This document shows positions 7,387 through 16,411 of a stretch of 34,411 nucleotides of DNA, piece by piece; positions within the stretch are counted from its first letter, which is position 1, and each line of letters opens with the position of its first letter. The stretch lies in assembly GCA_026986155.1 (NCBI GenBank), contig JALSPC010000118.1, positions 1-34,411 of the forward strand, read 5' to 3'. The notes beneath the pieces were generated by a model that ran no database searches, was not told where the DNA came from, and saw only the letters and a list, made by a program, of their open reading frames with translations. This stretch comes from a bacterium. GTDB lineage: Bacteria; Desulfobacterota; S145-22. Position numbers and translations under genes: made by a program.

Positions 7387-8074
7387 CCTGACCGTCTTTC
7401 ACGGGCATCTCATGGCCTTGCAGGGGCTGAGTCTCTACCTGGAGGAGGGGGAGATGGTTACTGTCATCGGGTCGAACGGGGCGGGGAAATCCACCCTGCT
7501 CAACACCCTTTCCGGGCTTGTTTCCCCACGGTCGGGCTCGATCCGATTCGAGGAGAGGGAGGTCGCGGGCATGTCACCGGAGGAGATCTGCGGGCTTGGG
7601 ATCGTGCAGGTCCCGGAAGGACGGAAGCTTTTCGCCGGGATGACCGTCCTGGAAAACCTGGAGATGGGGGCGTACCTGCCCGGGGCGCGGCGCCGGTTCC
7701 GGCGCGAGGTGGAAAGGGTGTTCGAGAAGTTTCCCCGCCTGAAGGACCGGCGGCACCAGGTCGCCGGCACCCTGAGCGGCGGGGAGCAGCAGATGCTGGC
7801 CATCGCGCGGGCCATGGTGGCCCTGCCGAGAATCCTGATGCTGGACGAGCCCTCGCTGGGGCTCTCGCCCCTCATGGCGGAGGAGATCTACGGGGTGATC
7901 CGGGACCTGAACCGGGACGGCATGACCATCCTCCTGGTCTCCCAGGAGGTCCACGTGGCCCTTGCCATGGCATCCAGGGGTTACGTCCTGGAAAACGGCC
8001 GGATCGTCCGTGAGGGCGAGGGGAAGGCGCTGCTGAGGGACCCGGGAATCCGGTCTGCCTACCTGGGGATATGA
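7370..8074 (+). CDS. livF: Branched-chain amino acid-type ABC transporter ATP-binding protein (LivF-like)
   Basis: MLRVSDLTVFHGHLMALQGLSLYLEEGEMVTVIGSNGAGKSTLL, LSGGEQQMLAIARAMVALPRILMLDEPSLGLSPLM; overlaps livG by 17 nt. Confidence 0.93.
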   Translation: MLRVSDLTVFHGHLMALQGLSLYLEEGEMVTVIGSNGAGKSTLLNTLSGLVSPRSGSIRFEEREVAGMSPEEICGLGIVQVPEGRKLFAGMTVLENLEMGAYLPGARRRFRREVERVFEKFPRLKDRRHQVAGTLSGGEQQMLAIARAMVALPRILMLDEPSLGLSPLMAEEIYGVIRDLNRDGMTILLVSQEVHVALAMASRGYVLENGRIVREGEGKALLRDPGIRSAYLGI

Positions 8075-8132
8075 AGCGTGGAAGGGGAGATTCCCTTTCG
8101 GTGAACGTGTAACAATTTAATTAAGGAGGTTT

Positions 8133-9323
8133 GTGATGAAGGGATTGAAGGCAACACTGATTTTGATTCTGACGGCGGCCATGATTCTCATGGGGTCCGG
8201 CCTGTCGATGGCGGCCAAGCCGATTCTCATCGGGGGCTCCCTGCCGCTGACGGGAAAGTTCGCGGAGACCGCCAAGTGGATCGCGCGCGGCTACCGCTAC
8301 TGGGCGGAGGAAATCAACAAGAAAGGCGGTCTCCTGGGACGGCCGGTCAAGTTTATCATCTATGACGACGAGAGCAACGCTACCAAGGCGGTGACCTACG
8401 CGGAGAAGGCCATCACGGTGGACAAGGTGGACCTCCTCTTCGGGGGTTACCCGGGCACGGCGGCGCGGGCAGTCATGCCGGTGGCCGAGAAGTACAAGAT
8501 GGTTTATGTCTCCATGGGCGGCCACATGAAGAGCTTCAGCCAGGGCTACACCTACTCCTTCGGGGGGCCGCCGCTGATGGGGGAATGGTGGTACCTGGGC
8601 TTTATGGACTGGATGAAGACCATCCCCAAGAAGGATCGTCCGAAGCGGGCGGCGGTCTTCACCATGAACAACCCCATCGGGGCGTCCCTGCTCGACTCCA
8701 TGAAGACCCTCGAGAAGGACCTGGGAATCAAGATCGTCATCAACGAGAAGTACAACCTTCCTCTGCCGGACGCCACGCCGCTGATCATGAAGGCCAAGCA
8801 GATGAAGTGTGATATCCTCTTTTCCAACGGGTTTTTCGCCGACGGGGTCATGACCATGCGGGCGGCCAAGGCCCTGAACTACAATCCCAAGGCCATCGTC
8901 CAGGGCGTGGGGAGCGTGATTCCCGCCTGGACGAAGGAGCTGGGCAAGGACGGAGACTACGTCTTTTCCGGCACCGCCCTGCACAACAAGTTGAAGTTCC
9001 CCGGCAACAAGAAACTAAACGAGGTGGTGAAAAAGCGCTGGGGACTCCCCGCCTATCCCGTCTACTTCGGCTTCGGATACTGCTGGATGCAGACCCTCCA
9101 GCAAGGGGTGGAGGGGGCGAAATCCCTCGACCAGACCAAGATCAGGGACTGGCTCAAGAGCCACGAGGTCCACACCATCGCGGGGAACTTCCGGTTCGAC
9201 AAGCGGGGACTTCCCAAACCCTACAACTACCTGACCCAGGTGATCGACGGCAGGGTAGAGCTCATCTGGCCGCTGAGCGTGAGAACCCACGACCCGGTAT
9301 ATCCCAAACCGCACTGGAAGTAG
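8133..9323 (+). CDS. livK: ABC transporter periplasmic substrate-binding protein (LIV family)
   Basis: Signal peptide; KPILIGGSLPLTGKFAETAKWIARGYRYWAEEINKKGGLLGRPVKFIIYDDES typical of Peripla_BP_6. Confidence 0.93.
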   Translation: MMKGLKATLILILTAAMILMGSGLSMAAKPILIGGSLPLTGKFAETAKWIARGYRYWAEEINKKGGLLGRPVKFIIYDDESNATKAVTYAEKAITVDKVDLLFGGYPGTAARAVMPVAEKYKMVYVSMGGHMKSFSQGYTYSFGGPPLMGEWWYLGFMDWMKTIPKKDRPKRAAVFTMNNPIGASLLDSMKTLEKDLGIKIVINEKYNLPLPDATPLIMKAKQMKCDILFSNGFFADGVMTMRAAKALNYNPKAIVQGVGSVIPAWTKELGKDGDYVFSGTALHNKLKFPGNKKLNEVVKKRWGLPAYPVYFGFGYCWMQTLQQGVEGAKSLDQTKIRDWLKSHEVHTIAGNFRFDKRGLPKPYNYLTQVIDGRVELIWPLSVRTHDPVYPKPHWK

Positions 9324-9390
9324 GGGGCCGGTGGCGCGGCGCGGCCGTTTCCGGCCGCGCCGCGTGCCCTCCCGAACCGGAGACAGAAAC

Positions 9391-10266
9391 GTGACGGGAA
9401 TTCTCGTTCTCCAGTCCGTCATCAGCGGGCTGATGATCGGGGCCATCTACGGCCTGCTCGGCGTGGGGTTTTCCCTCGTCTGGGGGGCCATGAAGGTCAT
9501 CAATATCGCCCACGCGGCCTTCGCCGTGCTGGGGGCCTACCTGGCCTATTTCCTGCTCAAGGCCTTCGGTGTCGATCCCGTCCTGGGTTTCTTCGTCATC
9601 CTTCCTTTCCTCTTCTTCGGCGGGATGGTCGTCTACCGGTTCCTCATCTTCCCCGTGATGCGGGCGCGGGACATCGTGGTCAGCTCCATGGTGCTGACCT
9701 TCGGGTGCGCCATCGTCATCGAGAACTTCATCTCGCTGATTGGCTCCCCGGACCCGCGGGTCTTCACGACCCGCTACACGGGAAGGGCCTTCTTCCTCGG
9801 CCCCTTCGCCTTCCAGTGGCCCCAGACGGTAGGGGCCCTGATGGCGCTGGCGGGGATGGCCGTTCTCTACGTCTTCCTGAAGAAGACCCACACGGGAAAG
9901 GCCCTCCGGGCCTCCTGGCAGCAGCCGGAGGCGGCCCGGCTTTACGGCATCAATCTCAGGCGCATCAGCATGATCGCCTTCGGCCTGGCCGTGGCCTCGG
10001 CGGGGCTGGGCGGCATCGCCATGGGTTTCGTCTATTCCTTCGACCCCCACACCCACAACCTATGGCTCATCTATATCTTCCTCGTGGTCATCCTGGGCGG
10101 GGTGGGAAACGTCTTGGGGACGGCCCTGGCCGGGCTGCTCATCGGGCTGCTCAACGGGCTCAGCCTGGCCTTTTTCCCCTACCAGTGGGTCAACGTGATT
10201 ACCTTCGGGATGCTGATTCTCATCCTGCTGGTGCGGCCCGCTGGTCTGTTCCGGTCGGAGGTGTAG
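9391..10266 (+). CDS. livH: Branched-chain amino acid-type ABC transporter permease (LivH-like)
   Basis: VTGILVLQSVISGLMIGAIYGLLGVGFSLVWGAMKVINIAHAAFAVLGAYLAY; GTG start preferred at 9391. Confidence 0.9.
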   Translation: MTGILVLQSVISGLMIGAIYGLLGVGFSLVWGAMKVINIAHAAFAVLGAYLAYFLLKAFGVDPVLGFFVILPFLFFGGMVVYRFLIFPVMRARDIVVSSMVLTFGCAIVIENFISLIGSPDPRVFTTRYTGRAFFLGPFAFQWPQTVGALMALAGMAVLYVFLKKTHTGKALRASWQQPEAARLYGINLRRISMIAFGLAVASAGLGGIAMGFVYSFDPHTHNLWLIYIFLVVILGGVGNVLGTALAGLLIGLLNGLSLAFFPYQWVNVITFGMLILILLVRPAGLFRSEV

Positions 10267-10274
10267 GAAAGGGC

Positions 10275-11216
10275 GTGAAACCGTATCTGAAAAGCCTGCT
10301 TTTCCTGGCCGTCGCGGGGGCGTTCGCCCTGCCGTGGCTGTCTCCCCCCGTCTATTTCGTTTCGCTCCTCTTCGTCGTCTTCATGTACGTGGTTCTGGCT
10401 GAAAGCTGGGTCCTCATCGGGGGATTCGCCGGCTACCTCTCTTTCGGCCACGGGGCCTTCTTGGGGATCGGGGCCTACACGACGGCGCTTCTCATGAACC
10501 ACTTCCACCTCTCCCCCCTTTATGTCCTCGTCTCCGCCCTGCCCGCCGGGGCGGCGGCGGCGTGCGTCGCGGCGGTGATCGGCTACCCGGCCCTGCGCCT
10601 GCGCGGCCCCTATTTTGCCCTCATCACCCTCTGTTTCGCCTTCGTGATGGAACTGGCGGTGAAGAACCTCGACTTTCTCGGCGGCCCCGAGGGGCTCTGG
10701 CTCAAGGCCATGGGGATCGAGGTGGGCCTGGCCCGGGGAATCTTCTTCGAAGTGATGCTCGTGCTGATGCTCGTGACCGTCCTCGTGGTCCGGCGCGTCG
10801 AATCATCGCGGTTCGGCGCTGGGTTGAAGGCCATCAAGGAGGACGAGGAGGTGGCCCAGACCCTCTGCGTCGATACCCCCCGGGTCAAGCTCTCCGCCTT
10901 CATCCTTTCCGCATTCTTCCCTGGCGTGGCGGGAGGGCTCTACGCCTACTACCTCTCCTACATCCACCCGGAGACGGTCTTCAACATCGACATCTCCATC
11001 CTGATCGTCCTGATGGCCCTCTTCGGGGGCGGATCGTCCTACGTGGGGCCCATCGTCGGGGCCATCTCCCTGTCCCTCGTCAACGAACTCCTCTCCGCCT
11101 TCCTGAAGGCAGAATACGCGCGGGTCATCTACGGGCTCTTATTCGTCGTCCTCATCCTCTATCTCCCCGACGGTGTTATCTCCTTCTTCCGGGGGCGTAA
11201 ATCCGGGGCCGGGTGA
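10275..11216 (+). CDS. livM: Branched-chain amino acid-type ABC transporter permease (LivM-like)
   Basis: LAESWVLIGGFAGYLSFGHGAFLGIGAYTTALL..., FGAGLKAIKEDEEVAQTLCVDTPRVKLSAFILSAFFPGVAGGLYAYYLSYIHPE; GTG start at 10275. Confidence 0.9.
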   Translation: MKPYLKSLLFLAVAGAFALPWLSPPVYFVSLLFVVFMYVVLAESWVLIGGFAGYLSFGHGAFLGIGAYTTALLMNHFHLSPLYVLVSALPAGAAAACVAAVIGYPALRLRGPYFALITLCFAFVMELAVKNLDFLGGPEGLWLKAMGIEVGLARGIFFEVMLVLMLVTVLVVRRVESSRFGAGLKAIKEDEEVAQTLCVDTPRVKLSAFILSAFFPGVAGGLYAYYLSYIHPETVFNIDISILIVLMALFGGGSSYVGPIVGAISLSLVNELLSAFLKAEYARVIYGLLFVVLILYLPDGVISFFRGRKSGAG

Positions 11217-11313
11217 GGGATATGCGGGCGGATTCGTTCGGAAAAGCGGCTATTGACAAAAGATTTTCGTTGTAATAGGTAAACGCAACAGCCTCAAGGG
11301 GGAATAACGACAA

Positions 11314-11844
11314 ATGAGAGTAAACCAGATTCCCGAGGAGGGGAAGGACGTCACCCTCAAGGTGGACGTCAAGAAGGCGAACCGGTACTTTTCCCTCCTG
11401 AAGAATTCCGATTTCTCCGCTGCTTCAGACGTGGAAGGACGGGTCCGCGTCTGGAGCAAGGACGGCATGGTGATCGTGGAGGGAGATGTCTCGGTGGAAC
11501 TGGAGCTCACGTGCAGCCGTTGTCTGGGCCATTTCAGGTACCCGGTTCTTCACCACTTCCGGTCCATCTATTCCCCGTTCCAGGAGATATGCCAGGAGGA
11601 AGACCTGGAGCTGAAGCCTTATGACATGGACGTTTCCATCTACAACGGAGTGGAATTGGACCTGGAGAATGTCCTCTACGAACAAGTCTTCCTGGGCATG
11701 CCGGCCCAGGCCCTCTGCCGCCCGGAGTGTAAGGGGCTCTGCTCGTCCTGCGGCGCTAACTTGAACGACGGTCCCTGCAGTTGCGCGGCCGCCCCGCGGT
11801 TTTCCCCCTTCGACGTGTTGAAAAACTTGAAATTGAAAGGATAG
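11314..11844 (+). CDS. yceD: DUF177/YceD family protein
   Basis: VSVELELTCSRCLGHFRYPVLHHF...DLENVLYEQVFLGMPAQALCRPECKGLCSSCGANLNDGPCSC; directly upstream of rpmF as usual. Confidence 0.92.
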   Translation: MRVNQIPEEGKDVTLKVDVKKANRYFSLLKNSDFSAASDVEGRVRVWSKDGMVIVEGDVSVELELTCSRCLGHFRYPVLHHFRSIYSPFQEICQEEDLELKPYDMDVSIYNGVELDLENVLYEQVFLGMPAQALCRPECKGLCSSCGANLNDGPCSCAAAPRFSPFDVLKNLKLKG

Positions 11845-11848
11845 AATC

Positions 11849-12031
11849 ATGCCAGTACCCAAAAGAAGGACCTCGAAAACGAGGAGAGATAAGCGTCGTT
11901 CCCATCACGCCTGGAAGGGCGTCGCCCTTTCCGTCTGTCCTCAGTGCCTGGAGCCCAAACTGCCTCACCACGTTTGCCCGCACTGCGGCTCCTACAAAGG
12001 CAGGGAGATCATGGAGGTTGAGGAAGGGTAG
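11849..12031 (+). CDS. rpmF: 50S ribosomal protein L32 (four-Cys zinc form)
   Basis: MPVPKRRTSKTRRDKRRSHHAWKGVALSVCPQCLEPKLPHHVCPHCGSYKGREI. Confidence 0.97.
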   Translation: MPVPKRRTSKTRRDKRRSHHAWKGVALSVCPQCLEPKLPHHVCPHCGSYKGREIMEVEEG

Positions 12032-12061
12032 GCGTCATGCGCCCCTTTCTTTTTCCTTGTC

Positions 12062-13093
12062 ATGAAGGTATGCGTGGATGCGATGGGGGGAGATCACGCC
12101 CCGGAATGGGTCGTGAAGGGGGCCTTGCAGGCCTCTTTCAGCGGCGTGCCCGTCATCCTCGTCGGGGATGAAAAGCGGATAAGGAAAGACGCCAAGCGGC
12201 TGGGAGGCATCCCTTCCAACGTGGAGATTGTTCACGCCTCCGAGGCCATCGGCATGGACGAGGCCCCCACCGTCGCGGTCCGCAAGAAAAAGGATTCCTC
12301 CCTGCGCGTCGGCTTCAAGCTGGTTCGTGAGGGGAAGGCCGATGCCTTGGTCAGTGCCGGGAATTCTGGGGCCATCATGGCGACGGCCATCATGACCCTT
12401 CGGCGAATTCCGGGGGTCGATCGGCCGGCCATCGCAACCCTGATTCCCACCTTCAAGGGTCACATGGTCCTTCTCGACATCGGCGCCAACGTGGACTGCC
12501 GGCCGGACCACCTCCGGCAGTTTGCCGTGGTGGGGACGGTTTTCTGCCGGACGGTTCTGCATATTCCCTTTCCCAGGGTGGCCATTCTGAGCAACGGGGA
12601 GGAGACCTCAAAAGGCAACACCCTCACGCGGGAAACGCATCAACTCCTCTCTCGATCTTTCCTCAACTATATCGGCTACGTGGAAGGCCGGGATATATTC
12701 AGCGGGGACGTGGACGTGGTGGTCTGCGATGGATTCGTGGGAAACATTGTTCTGAAACTCACGGAGGGCCTGAGCAGCGCCATCTTCGGATTCATGAAGA
12801 ATGCCATGAAGGGAAGCCTGTCCGCAAAGATTGGCTACCTTTTTATTCGCGGTGCCTTGCGGGGGCTTCTCCAGTCCTTCGACTACTCCGAGTATGGGGG
12901 GGCCCCGCTGCTTGGAGTTGATGGCGTCTGTCTCATCGCCCATGGAAGTTCCCCCCCCAAGGCCATCAAGAACGCCGTCTATCACGCCCATGAATTGGCG
13001 ACTCAGGATCTGGTGGGCAGGATGAGAAGAAACATCGAGAGGTTGGGCGTGAACGGAAAACCAGAAAAGACCGCGGAAAAAACGAAGGAGTGA
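12062..13093 (+). CDS. plsX: Phosphate acyltransferase PlsX
   Basis: MKVCVDAMGGDHAPEWVVKGALQA...SAGNSGAIMATAIMTLRRIPGVDRPAIA...GGAPLLGVDGVCLIAHGSS. Confidence 0.97.
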   Translation: MKVCVDAMGGDHAPEWVVKGALQASFSGVPVILVGDEKRIRKDAKRLGGIPSNVEIVHASEAIGMDEAPTVAVRKKKDSSLRVGFKLVREGKADALVSAGNSGAIMATAIMTLRRIPGVDRPAIATLIPTFKGHMVLLDIGANVDCRPDHLRQFAVVGTVFCRTVLHIPFPRVAILSNGEETSKGNTLTRETHQLLSRSFLNYIGYVEGRDIFSGDVDVVVCDGFVGNIVLKLTEGLSSAIFGFMKNAMKGSLSAKIGYLFIRGALRGLLQSFDYSEYGGAPLLGVDGVCLIAHGSSPPKAIKNAVYHAHELATQDLVGRMRRNIERLGVNGKPEKTAEKTKE

Positions 13094-13198
13094 GCGATCT
13101 TGCCGGTTTTTCTGATTTTTCAGGGGTATGGAAATCTTTACCGCATGCTTTAATTGTGATACTCGGATATTGTTAGAGAAACAAAAAAGGAGGAAGGC

Positions 13199-14377
13199 GT
13201 GGCACTCGATTATTTTTTGACGGAAGAGCAGAAAATGATACGGGATTTGGCTCGGAGAATCGCAGAGGAGAAGGTTCTCCCGGCCAGGGCGGAACTGGAC
13301 GAAAAGGAGGAATTCCCTTGGGACCTCATGAAGGTCTGCGCGGACGCCGGCCTTTTCGGAGTATGCCTCCCCGAGGAATACGGGGGACTGGGCGGCGGCG
13401 TCTTCGAGCAGTGCATCGCCGTGGAGGCGTTGAGTTGGGCCTGCATCGGGGTCTCCGTCAGTTACGCGGGAAGCGGTCTTGGGGCCTACCCGATTCTCCT
13501 GTATGGAAACGAGGAACAGAAGAAGAAATACCTGCCCCAGATCGGAAGCGGCAAGCGCCTGGCGGCCTTCGCCGTCACCGAGCCGGGAGCGGGAAGTGAC
13601 ATTACGAACCTCAGCACCACCGCCACGAAGGACGGGGATTACTACATCCTCAACGGGACGAAGCAGTGGATCACCAATGGGGGTGAGGCGGAGATCTATT
13701 CTGTTTTCGCCATGACGGACAAATCCAAGGGGCCCCGGGGTTGCACCGGCTTCATCGTGGAAAAGGGGATGGAAGGATTCAGCTTTGGGAAAAAGGAGAA
13801 AAAACTGGGAATCCGGGCCTCCGCCACCCGGGAGCTGATCTTCGACAACTGCCGCGTTCACAAGGAGAACGTGATCGGCCGCGAGGGACAAGGGTTTTTC
13901 GTCATCCTGAAGACCTTCGACCACTCCCGTCCCGGGATCGGTGCGCAGGGGGTTGGCCTGGCGCAGGGCGCCCTCGATTACGCCGTGGCCTACGCCCGTG
14001 AACGGGAACAGTTCGGCCGGCACATCTCTTCCTTCCAGGTCATTCAACACATGCTGGCGGACATGGCCATCCAGATAGAGGCGGCCCGGGCCCTGGTCTA
14101 CGCGGTGGCGCGTCACATCGACAGCAAGCCGAAGGAGATCTCTCAATACGCGGCCATGGCCAAGACCTTTGCCAGCGACATGGCCATGCGGGTCACGACG
14201 GATGCCGTCCAGGTCCTTGGAGGCTACGGCTACATGCGCGACTATCCCCTGGAAAAGATGATGCGGGACGCCAAGATCCTTCAGATATACGAGGGGACCA
14301 ACCAGATCCAGCGAAACGAGATCGCGGCGGCCCTGATCAAGGCGGCGGCGCGCAAGAAGAAAAAGAAGGTGGCGTAG
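13199..14377 (+). CDS. Acyl-CoA dehydrogenase
   Basis: AFAVTEPGAGSDITNLSTTATKDGDYYILNGTKQWITNGG...DAVQVLGGYGYMRDYPLEKMMRDAKILQIYEGTNQIQRN (catalytic-Glu YEGT motif present). GTG start after AGGAGG. Confidence 0.94.
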   Translation: MALDYFLTEEQKMIRDLARRIAEEKVLPARAELDEKEEFPWDLMKVCADAGLFGVCLPEEYGGLGGGVFEQCIAVEALSWACIGVSVSYAGSGLGAYPILLYGNEEQKKKYLPQIGSGKRLAAFAVTEPGAGSDITNLSTTATKDGDYYILNGTKQWITNGGEAEIYSVFAMTDKSKGPRGCTGFIVEKGMEGFSFGKKEKKLGIRASATRELIFDNCRVHKENVIGREGQGFFVILKTFDHSRPGIGAQGVGLAQGALDYAVAYAREREQFGRHISSFQVIQHMLADMAIQIEAARALVYAVARHIDSKPKEISQYAAMAKTFASDMAMRVTTDAVQVLGGYGYMRDYPLEKMMRDAKILQIYEGTNQIQRNEIAAALIKAAARKKKKKVA

Positions 14378-14386
14378 GGAGATATC

Positions 14387-15325
14387 ATGACGACGTGGGC
14401 GTTTGTCTTTCCGGGCCAGGGAGCCCAGAAGGTGGGAATGGGACGGAGCCTGGTGGAAAACAGCCGGGCGGCGAAGGAGGTCTTCGAGGAGGCCAGCGAC
14501 GCCCTTTCCCTGGACATGGAAAAGCTGTGTTTCGAGGGACCGGAAGAGACGCTGCGTCTCACGGAGAATACGCAGCCGGCCATCCTCACCGTCAGCATCG
14601 CGGCCTACCGGGCCTTTTGCGAGGAAGTGGACGTAACGCCCGCCTACCTCGCCGGTCACAGCCTGGGGGAATACGCGGCCCTGGTGGCGGCCGGGGTCTT
14701 TAGGTTCCGGGATGCTGTCTACGCGGTGAAACAGCGGGGAAAGTTCATGCAGGAGGCGGTGCCCGTGGGTGAGGGCGCCATGGCGGCGGTCCTGGGCCTT
14801 CCCAGCGAAAGGGTCACGGAGATCTGCGAAGAGGCCGCCGAAGGCGAGGTGGTGGACCCGGCCAACTTCAACAGCCCGGGGCAGGTGGTCATCTCCGGTC
14901 ACAAGGGCGCCGTTAAGCGCGCGGGTGACCTGGCGAAGGCGGCGGGCGCGAAGAAGGTCATTCCCCTTTCCGTGAGCGCTCCCTTCCACTCCAAGCTGAT
15001 GCGGCCGGCGGGCGAGCGTCTCGAGGGGGTTTTAAAGAGATTCGAAACGGGAATGATGACGATTCCCGTTATTGCGAACGTGACGGCAAAGCCTTACGAT
15101 GCGGAAGACGATGTCATCCCCATGCTGGTAAAACAGGTCAGCTCTCCCGTCTATTGGGAGCAGACCATGGCCGTCATGAAGGACCTAGGGGTGGACCGGG
15201 TCGTCGAGATGGGCCCCGGGAAGGTGCTCTCGGGCCTTTTCAAGCGGTTCGACAAGGCCTTCGCCCCGGTTGCCATCCAAACCTATGACGATATCGTCAA
15301 GTTCCGGGAGGCGATGGAAGGATGA
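14387..15325 (+). CDS. fabD: Malonyl-CoA:ACP transacylase
   Basis: WAFVFPGQGAQKVGMG...LAGHSLGEYAALVAAGVF (GHSLG nucleophile motif). Confidence 0.97.
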   Translation: MTTWAFVFPGQGAQKVGMGRSLVENSRAAKEVFEEASDALSLDMEKLCFEGPEETLRLTENTQPAILTVSIAAYRAFCEEVDVTPAYLAGHSLGEYAALVAAGVFRFRDAVYAVKQRGKFMQEAVPVGEGAMAAVLGLPSERVTEICEEAAEGEVVDPANFNSPGQVVISGHKGAVKRAGDLAKAAGAKKVIPLSVSAPFHSKLMRPAGERLEGVLKRFETGMMTIPVIANVTAKPYDAEDDVIPMLVKQVSSPVYWEQTMAVMKDLGVDRVVEMGPGKVLSGLFKRFDKAFAPVAIQTYDDIVKFREAMEG

Positions 15326-16068
15326 ACGTGGACCTGAAAGGGCAGGTGGCCGTTGTCACGGGAGGCAGCCGGGGAATCGGCCGCGGGATCGCTGAGGCGC
15401 TCGCTCGCAACGGCGCCACGTGCGTGGTAACGGGCAGGAACACGCAGCGCCTCAAGGAGGTGGAAGCGGTTCTTCAAGAAATCGAGCCGACCTGCCGTGG
15501 GGCGGTTCTCCACGTGGAGGACATGGCGGAGGTGGCGGCCTTTGCCAAGGAGACCTTTGGAGATTTGGGACGGATCGACATCCTCGTCAACAACGCCGGG
15601 ATCACGGATGATCAGCTTCTCCTGCGGATGAAGGAGGAGCAGTGGGATCGGGTCCTCGAAACGAATCTGAAAGGCGTTTTCAATTGCACCAAGGCGGTGG
15701 CCCGGTACATGCTGAAAAAAAAATACGGCCGCATTGTGAATATCTCGTCCGTGATTGCCCTCATGGGAAATCCCGGCCAGGCCAACTACGCCGCCTCGAA
15801 GGCGGGCATCATAGGCTTTACCAAGGCGGTGGCGCGGGAACTGGCGCGGAAGCAAATAACGGTCAACGCCGTCGCCCCGGGCTATATCCAAACGGATATG
15901 ACGGAAAAGATGGAGGATAAAGCCCGAGACGCGATCCTTTCCCTCATCCCCCAGGGGCGCCTGGGCCGGTCGGAAGATGTGGCGGGCGCCGTGTTGTTTC
16001 TCGTCTCCGATGCCGCGTCCTACGTAACGGGGCATGTATTGAATGTTAGCGGCGGTTTGTATATATAA
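15322..16068 (+). CDS. fabG: 3-oxoacyl-ACP reductase
   Basis: GQVAVVTGGSRGIGRGIAEALARNGA...NYAASKAGIIGFTKAVARELA; start overlaps the fabD stop (ATGA). Confidence 0.96.
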   Translation: MNVDLKGQVAVVTGGSRGIGRGIAEALARNGATCVVTGRNTQRLKEVEAVLQEIEPTCRGAVLHVEDMAEVAAFAKETFGDLGRIDILVNNAGITDDQLLLRMKEEQWDRVLETNLKGVFNCTKAVARYMLKKKYGRIVNISSVIALMGNPGQANYAASKAGIIGFTKAVARELARKQITVNAVAPGYIQTDMTEKMEDKARDAILSLIPQGRLGRSEDVAGAVLFLVSDAASYVTGHVLNVSGGLYI

Positions 16069-16114
16069 GATGAAAACCGTGTGGTAGCCTTAAAAACGCA
16101 AAAGGAGGATTTTT

Positions 16115-16348
16115 ATGTCTATCGAGGAAAGAGTCAAGGAAATTATTGTGGATCAGTTGGGTGTGGACGAGGGCGAAGTAACGCCGGACGCGAAGTTTAT
16201 CGACGACCTGGGCGCGGATTCCCTGGATATCGTGGAGCTGGTCATGGCCCTGGAAGAGGAATACGATATCGAAATATCGGACGAAGAGGCGGAAAAGATC
16301 CAGACGGTCGGCGACGCCATCGAGTTCATCAAGTCTCACCAGTCTTAA
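16115..16348 (+). CDS. acpP: Acyl carrier protein
   Basis: [62 protein letters not shown] (DSL phosphopantetheine site). Confidence 0.98.
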   Translation: MSIEERVKEIIVDQLGVDEGEVTPDAKFIDDLGADSLDIVELVMALEEEYDIEISDEEAEKIQTVGDAIEFIKSHQS

Positions 16349-16411
16349 GGGGTGGGATTGCGTTTTTACGGGGTTTATTGATTCCATCTTAGAATCACAG
16401 GGAGGAGTGGC

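Noticed and set aside
8081-8100. GAAGGGGAGATTCCCTTTC hairpin between livF and livK
   Set aside because: Short and imperfect with no T tract; not enough to call a terminator or processing site.
12608-14989. 793-aa minus-strand ORF opposite plsX/ACAD/fabD
   Set aside because: Antisense shadow of strongly recognisable + strand genes in GC-rich DNA; no domain pattern of its own.
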